DNA of 51,746 bases from positions 1 to 51,746 of the forward strand of contig CAISWQ010000107.1 in assembly GCA_903889245.1 (NCBI GenBank). The letters run 5' to 3'. The number at the start of each line of letters is the position of its first letter. Position 1 is the first letter of the stretch. The notes beneath the pieces are model-generated. The model was not told the origin of the DNA. It ran no database searches and was given only the letters and a program-made list of their open reading frames with translations. A program made the translations under genes and the position numbers. The stretch is from an uncultured Lentisphaerota bacterium (lineage in GTDB: Bacteria; Verrucomicrobiota; Kiritimatiellia; CAIQIC01). Shown here one piece after another: positions 15,178-23,747 of the stretch.

Positions 15178-15900
15178 TTAGAGCAGATGCTGGCCGCCAT
15201 CCACGAACAAAATCTGGCCGGTGAGGGCGTCATGGCGCAGCAGCGCCAACACGGCCTCGGCCACGGCCTGCGGCGTGATGAGTTTTTGCAGCGGGCTGGG
15301 CCCGGCCTGGTCGTGAAGATAATCCGCGCCGCGTCCCGGTGGCGGCAGCACGGCACCGGGTGCGACGCCGTTGACCGTGAACTGCGGCGCCAGTTCGCGC
15401 GCGGCCAGCAGCGTCAACTCCGCGAGGGCCTTCTTCGTCAGCACATAGGGCACGCAGGTTTCGTCGTGCCCCGCGATGCGCCGGTCGAGCAGGTTGATGA
15501 TCTTGCCGCCCGCGCTGCCGGCGGCGAAGGCGCGCATCAGCAACAGCGGCGCGAACAGGTTCGGCCAGAATTCCTCCAGCAGTTTCGCCTCGGTCGTCGC
15601 CAGCAGATGGTCCTTGTGAAAGACCGCAGCGTTGTTGATGAGGATGGCCAGCGGCCCCGCTACCGTCGTGGCGCGCGCGACTAGGTCGGCGCACGCGGCC
15701 CCGGAAGTGAGTTCGGCGGCGACCGCCCACGCCCGGACGCCACGCCGCTCCAGGTCCGCGCACAGCGCCTGCGCCTCGTCGCCGGAATGGCGGTAATGCA
15801 CCACCACATTGACGCCTTCCGCAGCGAGCGCCTCGCAGAGAGCGCGCCCGATGCGCACCGCGCCGCCGGTGACCAACGCCGTTTGTCCCTTGAGTTCCAT
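15178..15900 (-). CDS. SDR-family pteridine reductase (PTR1/FolM-like)
   Basis: A 240-aa short-chain dehydrogenase. The cofactor motif is TGGAVRIG (11-18), the TGxxxRxG form of NADPH-dependent pteridine reductases, followed by NNAAVF (89-94). The catalytic set is D139, Y152 and K156. Asp in place of the usual Ser, with spacings of 13 and 4, is the same layout as PTR1 (Asp-Tyr-Lys). A role in reducing dihydrofolate, dihydrobiopterin or dihydromonapterin is therefore more likely than a fatty-acid or sugar reaction. The ATG lies 7 bp after a TAGAAT box, so the mRNA may be leaderless. Confidence 0.85.
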   Translation of the reverse strand: MELKGQTALVTGGAVRIGRALCEALAAEGVNVVVHYRHSGDEAQALCADLERRGVRAWAVAAELTSGAACADLVARATTVAGPLAILINNAAVFHKDHLLATTEAKLLEEFWPNLFAPLLLMRAFAAGSAGGKIINLLDRRIAGHDETCVPYVLTKKALAELTLLAARELAPQFTVNGVAPGAVLPPPGRGADYLHDQAGPSPLQKLITPQAVAEAVLALLRHDALTGQILFVDGGQHLL

Positions 15901-15907
15901 GACCCGG

Positions 15908-15936
15908 ATTCTAACAAGACGGCCGCCGGACCTGAA
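15908..15936 (-). promoter_or_regulatory. Predicted leaderless promoter of the pteridine reductase gene
   Basis: TTCAGG (15936-15931), a 17-bp spacer and TAGAAT (15913-15908) end 7 bp before ATG 15900. No ribosome site lies in between. Confidence 0.55.
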
Positions 15937-15953
15937 TCACTTTCCCGGCGGGA

Positions 15954-16751
15954 TCAGAGACTGGCGCGGAGAGCGGGTGTCTCGGCAAGATTCTGTCGGA
16001 CAAGCTGGCGGTATCCGCAGGCGCGCAGGAGTTGCTCCACAGCCTCTGCCGTCGAGCGGCCATCCACCACATGGGTTTCGACGATGAGCGGCGGGTGGAA
16101 ACGCGTCAGGGTTTGCTGCGCGCCCTTAAGCGCCGCGACCTCGGCACCCTCAATATCCATCTTCACAAAATCCAGCCGCGTCAGGCCCAGGCGCGCGGCC
16201 TCGGCATCGAGCGTCGTCACCGGAATCTGCACCACGTGATATTTCCGCCGGTCGCCCGCGATGTAGTTCGTCTGGCAGAGCGAGGAGGTGTAGTTGCCGC
16301 CTGCAAAAAATTCCAGCACGCCCTCCCGATCGGAGAGCCCTTTGGGTACCAGTTGTACCTGCGACGGCGCGCCATTGACCTCCAGGTTGCGCCGGAAAAC
16401 TTCCAAGTTGGCCGCATCGGGCTCGTAGGCCAGCACCAGCCCGCCGGCGCCGACCTTGGCGGCCAGATAGAGGGTGGCCGCGCCGATGTTGCCGCCGATG
16501 TCCATCACGACCGCGCCCGGCGCGAGCGCCACGTCCACGAAGTCGGCGACCAGCGCCTCGGGGTCAAAATCCTTCACGCTGCGGACGACCACGCCATCGT
16601 TGGTACGGACCGTGAACAAGCCTCCTTCCACGGCGCACCCGGCGAGCGCGCGACCGTAGAGCCGCCGATAGGCCAAGGCGGCCGCGCGGCGGCGGAACGC
16701 GCCCTCGGGCAAGCGTTGATAAATCTTCCGGCCGAGCTCCTTCAGCGACAT
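15954..16751 (-). CDS. FkbM-family SAM-dependent methyltransferase
   Basis: A 265-aa protein. The N-terminal helical segment (MSLKELGRKIYQRL) is followed by the SAM motif VVMDIGGNIGAATLYLAA, the acidic YEPDAANLEVF and the FkbM motif DFVKMDIEGAEVAALKGA. It probably O-methylates a sugar or lipid of the cell surface; the acceptor is unknown. ATG 16751 follows GGGGAGG at about 7 bp; the open frame extends to 16898 only because it translates through the palindrome array. The DUF2723 gene lies upstream on the same strand, with the array between them. Confidence 0.85.
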   Translation of the reverse strand: MSLKELGRKIYQRLPEGAFRRRAAALAYRRLYGRALAGCAVEGGLFTVRTNDGVVVRSVKDFDPEALVADFVDVALAPGAVVMDIGGNIGAATLYLAAKVGAGGLVLAYEPDAANLEVFRRNLEVNGAPSQVQLVPKGLSDREGVLEFFAGGNYTSSLCQTNYIAGDRRKYHVVQIPVTTLDAEAARLGLTRLDFVKMDIEGAEVAALKGAQQTLTRFHPPLIVETHVVDGRSTAEAVEQLLRACGYRQLVRQNLAETPALRASL

Positions 16752-16795
16752 GGCGCGGCCTCCCCACACCAGCGAACGGCGCGGCCAGGTGCAGT

Positions 16796-16907
16796 TTTCC
16801 AGGGTTGGGAGAAAAGGACCGTGGTTGCTCCAAGGCTTGGAAAAGCGGAGGCCCAAATTTTCCAAGCCCTGGAAAAAGTGGCCGGCCGGTTTTCCCATCC
16901 CTGGAAC
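16796..16907. repeat. Palindrome array, 4 copies
   Basis: Four copies are centred at 16804, 16835, 16867 and 16899 (intervals 31, 32, 32 bp). The array occupies the gap between the DUF2723 gene and the FkbM gene, both on the minus strand, so it would be transcribed if they are co-transcribed. The outer copies are the most degenerate. Confidence 0.85.
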
Positions 16908-16917
16908 AACGTCAGGC

Positions 16918-19632
16918 TCATTTCGGCTTGATGATGGGGAAGGGCGGCGGCTGGGCCGGCGTCATCGCGTTCTGGATGGAGCGGAACTGGTCGAGCGCCT
17001 CACGGACCTGCTTGTTGAACGGATCGCGCTCGGCGAGTTTGCCCAGGGTTTCGACCGCCTTGCCGACCTGGTTGAGCCGCATGTACAGGTTGGCGAGGCG
17101 GAACGAGGCCTCGGGGCTCTCCGGGCAGATGGCAATCGCCTGCATATAGGCGGCCTCGGCGGCGTTGACGATGCCGCGGAATTCATAGACGCCGGCGATG
17201 GCGCAACGGAGCTTGGAGAACGCCTTCTGCGCATCGCTGTCGCGCTTGAACTCCGGCCGCTTGATAAACTCGCCGAGCAATTGATCCCAGTAGGCGAAGT
17301 CCTTGGTGATGAGGTCCTGCCACAGCTTGGCGTCCTGCTGCGGCGGCGGCAGTGGCTCCTTCTCGATCTTCATGATGATGCCGGACGGCCGCAGGTGGGG
17401 ATACATCCACGGGATGACGTAGCTCTCCTCCACGTAGAAGGCGTGCTTATCCTTGTTTTTGTCGAAGATCCACTTGGCGAGAATGCCGTTGATGGCCATG
17501 ACGCCCTGCACACCCTCGACGCTGACGCGGCCGTTCTCGACGCGCACATCGGCGCCGGGCTGGATACGGCCCATCTGGACATCCTCGACGAACTGGCGGA
17601 ACGCGTCGTTGGCCTCCGGCGGACTGGGGATGTGGATCGGTTCCTTGGGATAGGTGACATCGCGGCCCATGCGCTTCCAGGCGAACTTCATGATGGCCTG
17701 TTGCCACCACGTGAACTTGGCGATGGTCTCCGGCTTGTCGGGATTCGGCCGTGAGAAATCGTAGTGGTCGCGGATGTAATTCATGTAGGTGCCATCCGCG
17801 AGCGCGTTCTGCGTGATGATATAGACATCACGGCGGTCGAAGGTCCGGCATTTTTCGCCCAGCGCCTTCTCTGTCATATTGGTGCTGACGTAACGATCCT
17901 GCTCGCGCGCGAAGCTCTCGCAAAAAATCATGTAGGTGGGCACGAAACGGCCCGGATCAGTGCCGCCATAGAGGACGGCATCCTGCTCCATGTCGGGATA
18001 GCCGCCGCCAGGGTGGAACATGCGGAAGCCGAACTGGTAGCCGAAGTCATGGTTGCGCTGCTCGCAGCCTTCCCAGTTGGTGCGCAACGGCCACGTCCAC
18101 GCCACCAGCATGACGACGCAGCCCAAGCCGACCCAGACCGCGCGCTGCGGCACATTCTGCGTCCAGAGCCAGGCCAGCATCAGCGCCAACGCGTAGGCGA
18201 TCAGCATGGCACAGAAGCCGTGCGCGGGCGCGAAGAACTTGGTGGCAATGCCCCAGTTCTGCGCATCCACACCGGGGTTGATGATGAAGATCAGGCCGAG
18301 GCTGGTGGTGATAAAGGCGGTCCAGCCGTAGATGAGGACGCTGCGGCCGGAGGCGTTGAGCTTGTTCCAGAGCGAGAAGAAGAACGCGAGGGTCGCGAGC
18401 GCCAGCGGCGCCAGGACGTAGGTGAACTGCTCGCACAGGAAACGCAGGAACAGGAAGTTCTGCTTGAGAAAATCCAGGCCCAACGGATTGGAGATGGCGA
18501 GTTTCTGGTACTGCCCGCGCGTGATGTGGTGCAGGAACCCCTCGCGCGTGGTCGTAAAGCCCCAGTTCATCGGCGGATTGGTCGAGGCCGCGATGGGCAT
18601 ATAGAGATAGAAGGCGATGCCCAGCATAAAGACCAGCGTGGTAAGCACCACCCAACGGCGGCGCAGCCAGTCCTGCTGCCGGCCCCACACCAGCAACGTG
18701 ATGACCGCGGCCATGGCCACCAGCAACAGCGGCAACACCGGGATGAGCGGGCCGAACAAAATCGCCGCCTTCACCTTCTGGAACAGGAAACTCTCCTGCC
18801 CGGTATACAGCAGCCAGGCATTGATGAGAATGCTGACGGCCCAGCAAATCATGAAGGCCGTCAGCATCTCCCAGAAAGCCCAGAGGTTGGCCATGCGCCC
18901 GCGGCCGCGGGCGGTTTGCATCTGCCAGCCGATGATGAACGCCCCGACCAACAGGGGGACCAACATGACCGAGGTGGTCTGGTGATTGGCGATGCCGAGG
19001 CCAAAGATGAACACCGCCGTCAGGAGCAGCCCCCGGCGCTCCGGTTGCAGCATCCACTTGAAGAAAACGAAGGCGGTCAGCATGTACATGAACACGCTCA
19101 AAATGCGCATCTCCGGCACACAGGACCAGAGCCACACACCGCGGTTGAAGGCAAACATCAGGCCGGCGAACAGACCGGCACACAGGGCCAGCAGGCGCGC
19201 CACGATCGGTTGCAGAGGCTCGCGCCACGCAATGGCATGCAACAACACCAGCGTACTGCGCTTGGTCAGGATGGTCAGCAAGGCCACTACGGCCGCGCCG
19301 GTGAACGCCGAGAACGTGGTGATCTGCGACGCCGGATCGCCAATATGGACGAAGTGTCGCCAAATCCAGCCGAGCAAGGCCCAGAGCGGATAACCGGAAG
19401 GGTGCGGCACGCCAAAGCGGTAGGCGCCGGTGACCAGTTCGCCAGAGTCCTGTAACGTAACGCTGGGGCACATGTTGAACAGGAACACACCCAGCGAAAT
19501 CACAAAGGTGCCGAGGGCCGCCAGCCAGTCCTCCAGCACGTAGAAGACCATGGGCTTGGGGGGCATTTCGACCGCCTTGGTCGGCGCAGGTGCGGCCACA
19601 GCGGGCTTGACTTGGTTTTGCGGCTTCGTCAT
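16918..19632 (-). CDS. DUF2723-family polytopic membrane protein with TPR-like tail
   Basis: A 904-aa protein. After a Pro/Ala-rich cytoplasmic start, the DUF2723 signature appears (LFNMCPSVTLQDSGELVTGAYRFGVPHPSGYPL split across the first helix and loop), with about 11-13 membrane helices to ~residue 560. A soluble C-terminal half ends in TPR-like repeats (AEAAYMQAIAICPESPEASFRLANLYMRLN). The family is related in topology to GT-C glycosyltransferases (Asp in the first loop) and may transfer sugars from polyprenyl donors; this is inference. ATG 19632 lies 8 bp after a TATCTA box. Confidence 0.85.
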   Translation of the reverse strand: MTKPQNQVKPAVAAPAPTKAVEMPPKPMVFYVLEDWLAALGTFVISLGVFLFNMCPSVTLQDSGELVTGAYRFGVPHPSGYPLWALLGWIWRHFVHIGDPASQITTFSAFTGAAVVALLTILTKRSTLVLLHAIAWREPLQPIVARLLALCAGLFAGLMFAFNRGVWLWSCVPEMRILSVFMYMLTAFVFFKWMLQPERRGLLLTAVFIFGLGIANHQTTSVMLVPLLVGAFIIGWQMQTARGRGRMANLWAFWEMLTAFMICWAVSILINAWLLYTGQESFLFQKVKAAILFGPLIPVLPLLLVAMAAVITLLVWGRQQDWLRRRWVVLTTLVFMLGIAFYLYMPIAASTNPPMNWGFTTTREGFLHHITRGQYQKLAISNPLGLDFLKQNFLFLRFLCEQFTYVLAPLALATLAFFFSLWNKLNASGRSVLIYGWTAFITTSLGLIFIINPGVDAQNWGIATKFFAPAHGFCAMLIAYALALMLAWLWTQNVPQRAVWVGLGCVVMLVAWTWPLRTNWEGCEQRNHDFGYQFGFRMFHPGGGYPDMEQDAVLYGGTDPGRFVPTYMIFCESFAREQDRYVSTNMTEKALGEKCRTFDRRDVYIITQNALADGTYMNYIRDHYDFSRPNPDKPETIAKFTWWQQAIMKFAWKRMGRDVTYPKEPIHIPSPPEANDAFRQFVEDVQMGRIQPGADVRVENGRVSVEGVQGVMAINGILAKWIFDKNKDKHAFYVEESYVIPWMYPHLRPSGIIMKIEKEPLPPPQQDAKLWQDLITKDFAYWDQLLGEFIKRPEFKRDSDAQKAFSKLRCAIAGVYEFRGIVNAAEAAYMQAIAICPESPEASFRLANLYMRLNQVGKAVETLGKLAERDPFNKQVREALDQFRSIQNAMTPAQPPPFPIIKPK

Positions 19633-19640
19633 GGGCGGAT

Positions 19641-19669
19641 TAGATAGCATGAAGCCCCGTCCTGTTCAA
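19641..19669 (-). promoter_or_regulatory. Predicted leaderless promoter of the DUF2723 gene
   Basis: TTGAAC (19669-19664), a 17-bp spacer and TATCTA (19646-19641) end 8 bp before ATG 19632. The eight bases between are ATCCGCCC, with no Shine-Dalgarno sequence. Confidence 0.6.
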
Positions 19670-19755
19670 AAAGAATCCTTACCCGAAAGTTCCAGAAAAA
19701 CAGCCAGGGAGCAGCACAACAGCAGAGACGCGCTACTGGAAGAAGAAACGCGCGT

Positions 19756-19941
19756 TCAATCCACGACCAGCATACCGAGGCAGCCGAGGATCAAGCCACC
19801 CAAGGCGCCACCACCCACAAAAAGTATTCCGCGCAGGGAATCCGCACTGCCCATGATGTCACTTGGGGCGACCAGAACACCCACAAAAGCGCCTGCCGCC
19901 AGCCCCGTCGCCAGAATCAAGAACTTCACCAACCCTTTCAT
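19756..19941 (-). CDS. Small two-helix membrane protein
   Basis: A 61-aa hydrophobic protein (MKGLVKFLILATGLAAGAF, then a second Gly-rich helix FVGGGALGGLILGCLGML). Glycine-zipper spacing suggests helix packing. It is not recognised. ATG 19941 follows an AAGGGGGTG ribosome site, and a -35/-10 pair lies at 19986-20014, which supports it being a real gene. It stands between ffh and the DUF2723 gene, all on the minus strand. Confidence 0.55.
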   Translation of the reverse strand: MKGLVKFLILATGLAAGAFVGVLVAPSDIMGSADSLRGILFVGGGALGGLILGCLGMLVVD

Positions 19942-19985
19942 AACCACCCCCTTCCACCAACCATTTCCACCAGAGAAACGCGCTT

Positions 19986-20014
19986 TTTATAACCTGACAA
20001 GGGTTGGACAACAA
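19986..20014 (-). promoter_or_regulatory. Predicted promoter of the small membrane protein
   Basis: TTGTTG (20014-20009), a 17-bp spacer and TATAAA (19991-19986) lie 45 bp before ATG 19941. Confidence 0.6.
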
Positions 20015-20050
20015 TCTCCAAGCCGTCCTAACAGTCGCTAGGACTTTGAC

Positions 20051-21385
20051 CTAGAACCGCTTCAGTTTCATCATCTTCTTCTGCATCTTGCCCATCTTCT
20101 GCATCATCTGCTGCGACCGGCGAAAGTTGTTGAGCAATGTGTTGATGGCTGTCACATCGGTACCGCTGCCGCGCGCGATGCGCCGTTTGCGACTGGCGTC
20201 GAGGAGTTCGGGATGCCGCCGTTCCTTGGGCGTCATGGACCGGATGATAGACTCGGCCCTCTTCATTTCTTTTTCCGACTCGACCATCGCCTGCTCACGT
20301 ACGTCCGGCGGAATCTGGCCGACGCCCGGCAGCATCTCCAGCAGACTGCTCATCGAGCCCAGTTTCTTCATCTGCTGCATCTGCGCGAGAAAATCCTCCA
20401 GCGTCAGCGCCTTCTTGCGTAGCGTGGCCTCCGCCTGCGCCAGCATGTCCTCGTCCACCGCCTCCTGCGCCTTCTCCACAAGGCTGACGATGTCGCCCAT
20501 GCCGAGGATACGCGAGGCCAGCCGGTCGGGATGGAATGGTTCCAAATCCTCCAGCCGCTCGCCCACGCCGGTCATCAGAATCGGACATTTGGCCACATGC
20601 TGGACGCTCAAGGCCGCGCCGCCGCGCGCATCGCCATCGAGTTTCGTCAGGATCAGGCCGGTCAGCTCAATCTCGCGGTGGAACGTCTCCGCCACGGCGA
20701 GGGCCTCCTGACCAATAGCCGCATCGAGGACGAGCACGGCGTTACGCGGATCAAGGATCTCCTTCAACTCCTTGAGTTCTTGAACCAGTTCTGCGTCCAC
20801 CTGCAACCGGCCAGCCGAGTCGAAGAGCGCGACATCCCACGCGACACTTTCCGCCTCGCGCAGCGCGCGCCGCCCGAATGCATGCAGACCTTCACCGGGC
20901 TGCGGCCCGATGAAATCCACGCCGACCTGCCCCGCCAAAATCTTCAACTGCTCCACCGCCGCCGGCCGCTTCAGGTCGCACGCGACGAGTACGACGCGTC
21001 GCCCCTGCTTCTTCCACAGCCGCGCCAGCTTGGCCGCCGTCGTCGTCTTGCCCGCGCCGTTCAAGCCCAGCAGCAGCACCTTTGCTGGCCGCTTGCCGCC
21101 CAAATCGAACTCGCGCGCACCGCCACCGAGCAACTCCACCAGTTCATCGTGCACATGCTTGATGACCTGCTGCCCGGGCGTAACACTGTCGAGGACTTCC
21201 GTGCCGAGGCACTTCGCCTGCACACGGGCGACGAACTCGCGCGCCACCTGGAAATTGACATCAGCCTCCAAGAGCGCCATGCGCACCTCGCGCAACGCAT
21301 CCTGGACATTGCGCTCCGTCAGTTTTCCGTACCCGCGCAGGTTCTTGAAGACCTTTTGCAGCGAGGCTGAAAGTTTATCGAACAC
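20051..21385 (-). CDS. ffh: Signal recognition particle GTPase Ffh (SRP54)
   Basis: The 444-aa protein binds 4.5S RNA and signal sequences and delivers ribosomes to FtsY. The N domain (~1-85) is followed by the G domain with G1 GLNGAGKTTTAAKLA, ATCDLKRPAAVEQL-type G2 (here VACDLKRPAAVEQLK), DSAGR and TKLDGDARGG. The methionine-rich M domain at the C-terminus has repeated MQQMKKLG and QQMMQKMGKMQKKMMKLK. GTG 21385 is preferred because GGAG lies 6 bp upstream and the protein then starts at the conserved FDKLS; 12 extra upstream residues are dropped. No 4.5S RNA gene was seen nearby. Confidence 0.94.
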   Translation of the reverse strand: MFDKLSASLQKVFKNLRGYGKLTERNVQDALREVRMALLEADVNFQVAREFVARVQAKCLGTEVLDSVTPGQQVIKHVHDELVELLGGGAREFDLGGKRPAKVLLLGLNGAGKTTTAAKLARLWKKQGRRVVLVACDLKRPAAVEQLKILAGQVGVDFIGPQPGEGLHAFGRRALREAESVAWDVALFDSAGRLQVDAELVQELKELKEILDPRNAVLVLDAAIGQEALAVAETFHREIELTGLILTKLDGDARGGAALSVQHVAKCPILMTGVGERLEDLEPFHPDRLASRILGMGDIVSLVEKAQEAVDEDMLAQAEATLRKKALTLEDFLAQMQQMKKLGSMSSLLEMLPGVGQIPPDVREQAMVESEKEMKRAESIIRSMTPKERRHPELLDASRKRRIARGSGTDVTAINTLLNNFRRSQQMMQKMGKMQKKMMKLKRF

Positions 21386-21431
21386 GATGGGCTCCGTTTG
21401 ACGGGGGCGACCTTGACACATCCCGCCCTAT

Positions 21432-21448
21432 TTTCCAAGGCCGCGGAA
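21432..21448. repeat. Palindrome, single degenerate copy
   Basis: TTTCCAAGGCCGCGGAA, centred at 21440, lies 47 bp upstream of ffh. The right arm departs from the consensus. Confidence 0.6.
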
Positions 21449-21526
21449 GGTTCTGACGCACCTGTCACCAGCCGGACTTGAAGCGGCCCCGGCTCGTCTA
21501 CACGAACAGGCGACGGCCAAGTGCGT

Positions 21527-22519
21527 TCATTGTTGGCCTGTAGCGGCGGCTTGCTTCTGGAATTGTTGCAGGCCCTCCCAGGCGATCCGTTGCAGATCGG
21601 CGCGGTCCTTGTCGGAGAAAACCGTCAGGAGCGGTTGGCCGTCGGGATCGAGGGCCGGCTTGCCATCGCGCGTCGGGCGGTCGTCAATCTTGTTGAGCGA
21701 CAATCCTGCGGGGCTGCGGTTGAACAGCGCCGCGTAGAACGTGCAGGCCGTGAGGTAACCCATCGTCGGGTTCAGGTGGCCGTCCTTCACATAGCGCAGC
21801 GTGAGGTCGGGCCGCACGGTCTGGCAGCGCAGGGCCACCATGGACATCGGCACGACCGTCGCCCCAAGCCGCCGGGCGAGGGCGGCGATGACCTTGGCCT
21901 TCTCCAGCACCGGGGCCGGGTCGGGCGGGGCGTCGAGCGGCTTGCTGTTTTGTGTGGTCGGCGTGGTTTCGTAGAGGACCACTTTCCCGCCCTGCGCCTT
22001 GATCAGCTCGGCATACTTCGGCGCGTACTCGACGTAGAGCGATTTCTCGCCCGCGAGGTCGTCGCGATAGGATTGGAGGATGACGAGGTCCCACTTCTTC
22101 CGCATCTTCTCCAGGTTCTTGCTCAAGTCGCGGTGACGGCTCAAGGCGGAGGCGGAGTACTTGTCTTTGGGGTCCTTGGCGACCGCCTCCTCCAGCGTCT
22201 TTACGGTCGCCTGCTCTTCCGCGGCCGTCAGCGTGCCGAGCTTCACGAAGTTCGGCGTGCCCAGCCGCCAGTGATCCACCAGCCGCCGGCCGCCGTAGAT
22301 GACGGTCGTCACCTCGAACGCGAGCTGTGGGTCGCCGGCCTCGGCCATCGCCTTGACGACCTGCGCGAGATCGTGGCAAGCGGTGAAGCTGTTGCCGATG
22401 AACAGCACGTTGAGCTGCTTCGTTTTCACCGCCGGTGTTGCCGGCGCAGCGACGGCAGCGCCCGCAACAAGGACGAGGGCGGCCAGCGCGAGCATCGAGC
22501 GGATGATGGTTCTTTGCAT
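21527..22519 (-). CDS. Exported SGNH-hydrolase-like protein
   Basis: A 330-aa protein with a signal peptide (MQRTIIRSM, hydrophobic core, AAVAAPA). The first block, LNVLFIGNSFTACHD, supplies the nucleophile Ser in GNSFT. WDLVILQSYRDD is the central Gln/Asn block, and the catalytic Asp-His is in DGHLNP. This layout fits SGNH/GDSL-type esterases acting on polysaccharide acyl groups or lipids in the periplasm; the substrate is unknown. ATG 22519 follows AGGAG at 8 bp. It is the last gene before the formylglycine-enzyme-like gene on the same strand, 86 bp apart. Confidence 0.75.
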   Translation of the reverse strand: MQRTIIRSMLALAALVLVAGAAVAAPATPAVKTKQLNVLFIGNSFTACHDLAQVVKAMAEAGDPQLAFEVTTVIYGGRRLVDHWRLGTPNFVKLGTLTAAEEQATVKTLEEAVAKDPKDKYSASALSRHRDLSKNLEKMRKKWDLVILQSYRDDLAGEKSLYVEYAPKYAELIKAQGGKVVLYETTPTTQNSKPLDAPPDPAPVLEKAKVIAALARRLGATVVPMSMVALRCQTVRPDLTLRYVKDGHLNPTMGYLTACTFYAALFNRSPAGLSLNKIDDRPTRDGKPALDPDGQPLLTVFSDKDRADLQRIAWEGLQQFQKQAAATGQQ

Positions 22520-22605
22520 GCTGATTCTCCTGATGTAGCCGAACGCGGCGAATTTATAGAGGCGTCCCGAACCCGGCAACCAAATAACTGGAAAAACTGC
22601 CGGGA

Positions 22606-23691
22606 CTATGGCGCTGGCAGCATGGCCACGCGGAAGCCGACGGTGTTATAGGCGCCGGACGCGGCGCGGCCTTCGCCCATCGCCACGCTACAGCAACTGC
22701 GGCCGGTGGCGTACCACGAGCCGCCGCGGATTTCGTTGACGGTGCGGCCGCGCTCCGCGCCGTTCTGGGCGACGATGAGGGTGTCGCACCAATTCCAGAC
22801 GTTGCCGGCCATGTCGTAGCAACCGTAGGGGCTCTTGCCGTTTTCGTAGTTGCCGACCGGCGTTGTGTTACCACCCTGCGCATTGAGTGCCGCAAACAAA
22901 TCCGTGTAGATGAAACCGGTGTAGGTGGCGTGGCTCACCCAGCCTTGGACAGAGCCGCTCGGACTGATCGCGAGATAGGTCGGTTCGCCCGCAGCATTGT
23001 AACCGGCGATTTTGTCGAGCGTGGTCTTGGTGCCGCAGTATTTGGACTTGGGATGGTTATAGGCGACCGCGAGCTTGGGCTGCTTCTTGAGATAATCCAC
23101 GGCCGTCACGGCGTTGTAGTTGAACCTAGCGGTCAGCACGCCGTTGGCATAGCTGGTATCCTGCGCGTTGCCCCACGGATAGAGGAACGCCTGCGGGCCG
23201 CGCGCCGCCTTCTCCCACTGCTGCGCGGTCGGGATGACCACCTTCCAACCCGTTTGCTTGCTCACCCACGCGGCGTAGGCGCGCGCCTGTTCGAGCGAGA
23301 CATAGACCACCGGATGGTTCGACTTGCCCGCCGGATAATTTCCGCCGCTCCAACAGGAGGGCGGTCGTTGCGCCTTGTTCGCGTTGAGGAATTCCTTGTA
23401 CTCGGCATTCGTCACGGGGAATTTTCCGAGACAATAGCCCGCCAGTTCCACCGACGCCGCGCTCGCGCCGCTGCCAAAGGTGAATTTTCCGGTGGGGATA
23501 TAGACCATGCCCTCCGGCACCAGCATCGCGCGCGCACCATCCATCACGCGATAGGTTTTATTGGAAGCCGGATGTGGGAGGCCCACGCCGTTAGCGGCGG
23601 TGAGAAAAGCGTCTGGCGCAGCGAAGACTTGGACCGAAGTCCACCCAACAAGCGAAACTCCAAGGAGCAGACTATGTGTCAGTTTTTTCAT
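22606..23691 (-). CDS. Exported formylglycine-generating-enzyme-like (SUMF1/DUF323) protein
   Basis: A 361-aa protein with a signal peptide (MKKLTHSLLLGVSLVGW...FAAP) and one SUMF1/FGE-type domain: MVYIPTGKFTFGSG, LGKFPVTNAEYKEFLNA, PVVYVSLEQARAYAAWVSKQTG, AQQWEKAARG, YDMAGNVWNWCD, EIRGGSWYATG and a final GFRVAML. True FGE uses two Cys spaced as CxxxxC after RGGSW; here SCC is present but not that spacing, so sulfatase-activating activity is doubtful. C-type-lectin-like FGE folds also serve in ligand binding or as nonheme-metal oxidases. A promoter lies at 23720-23747. Confidence 0.82.
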   Translation of the reverse strand: MKKLTHSLLLGVSLVGWTSVQVFAAPDAFLTAANGVGLPHPASNKTYRVMDGARAMLVPEGMVYIPTGKFTFGSGASAASVELAGYCLGKFPVTNAEYKEFLNANKAQRPPSCWSGGNYPAGKSNHPVVYVSLEQARAYAAWVSKQTGWKVVIPTAQQWEKAARGPQAFLYPWGNAQDTSYANGVLTARFNYNAVTAVDYLKKQPKLAVAYNHPKSKYCGTKTTLDKIAGYNAAGEPTYLAISPSGSVQGWVSHATYTGFIYTDLFAALNAQGGNTTPVGNYENGKSPYGCYDMAGNVWNWCDTLIVAQNGAERGRTVNEIRGGSWYATGRSCCSVAMGEGRAASGAYNTVGFRVAMLPAP

Positions 23692-23719
23692 TTCATCTCA
23701 CAAGGGGAAGCATGAGTAC

Positions 23720-23747
23720 CTAATACCAGCCTTCGATGTTCTCTCAA
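23720..23747 (-). promoter_or_regulatory. Predicted promoter of the FGE-like gene
   Basis: TTGAGA (23747-23742), a 16-bp spacer and TATTAG (23725-23720) overlap the stop codon of the histidine kinase gene, so the FGE-like gene need not depend on the kinase transcript. Confidence 0.5.

Noticed and set aside
22606-23691. Active formylglycine-generating enzyme (sulfatase activator)
   Set aside because: The two active-site Cys are not at the FGE spacing, the protein is exported, and no sulfatase gene is in the window.
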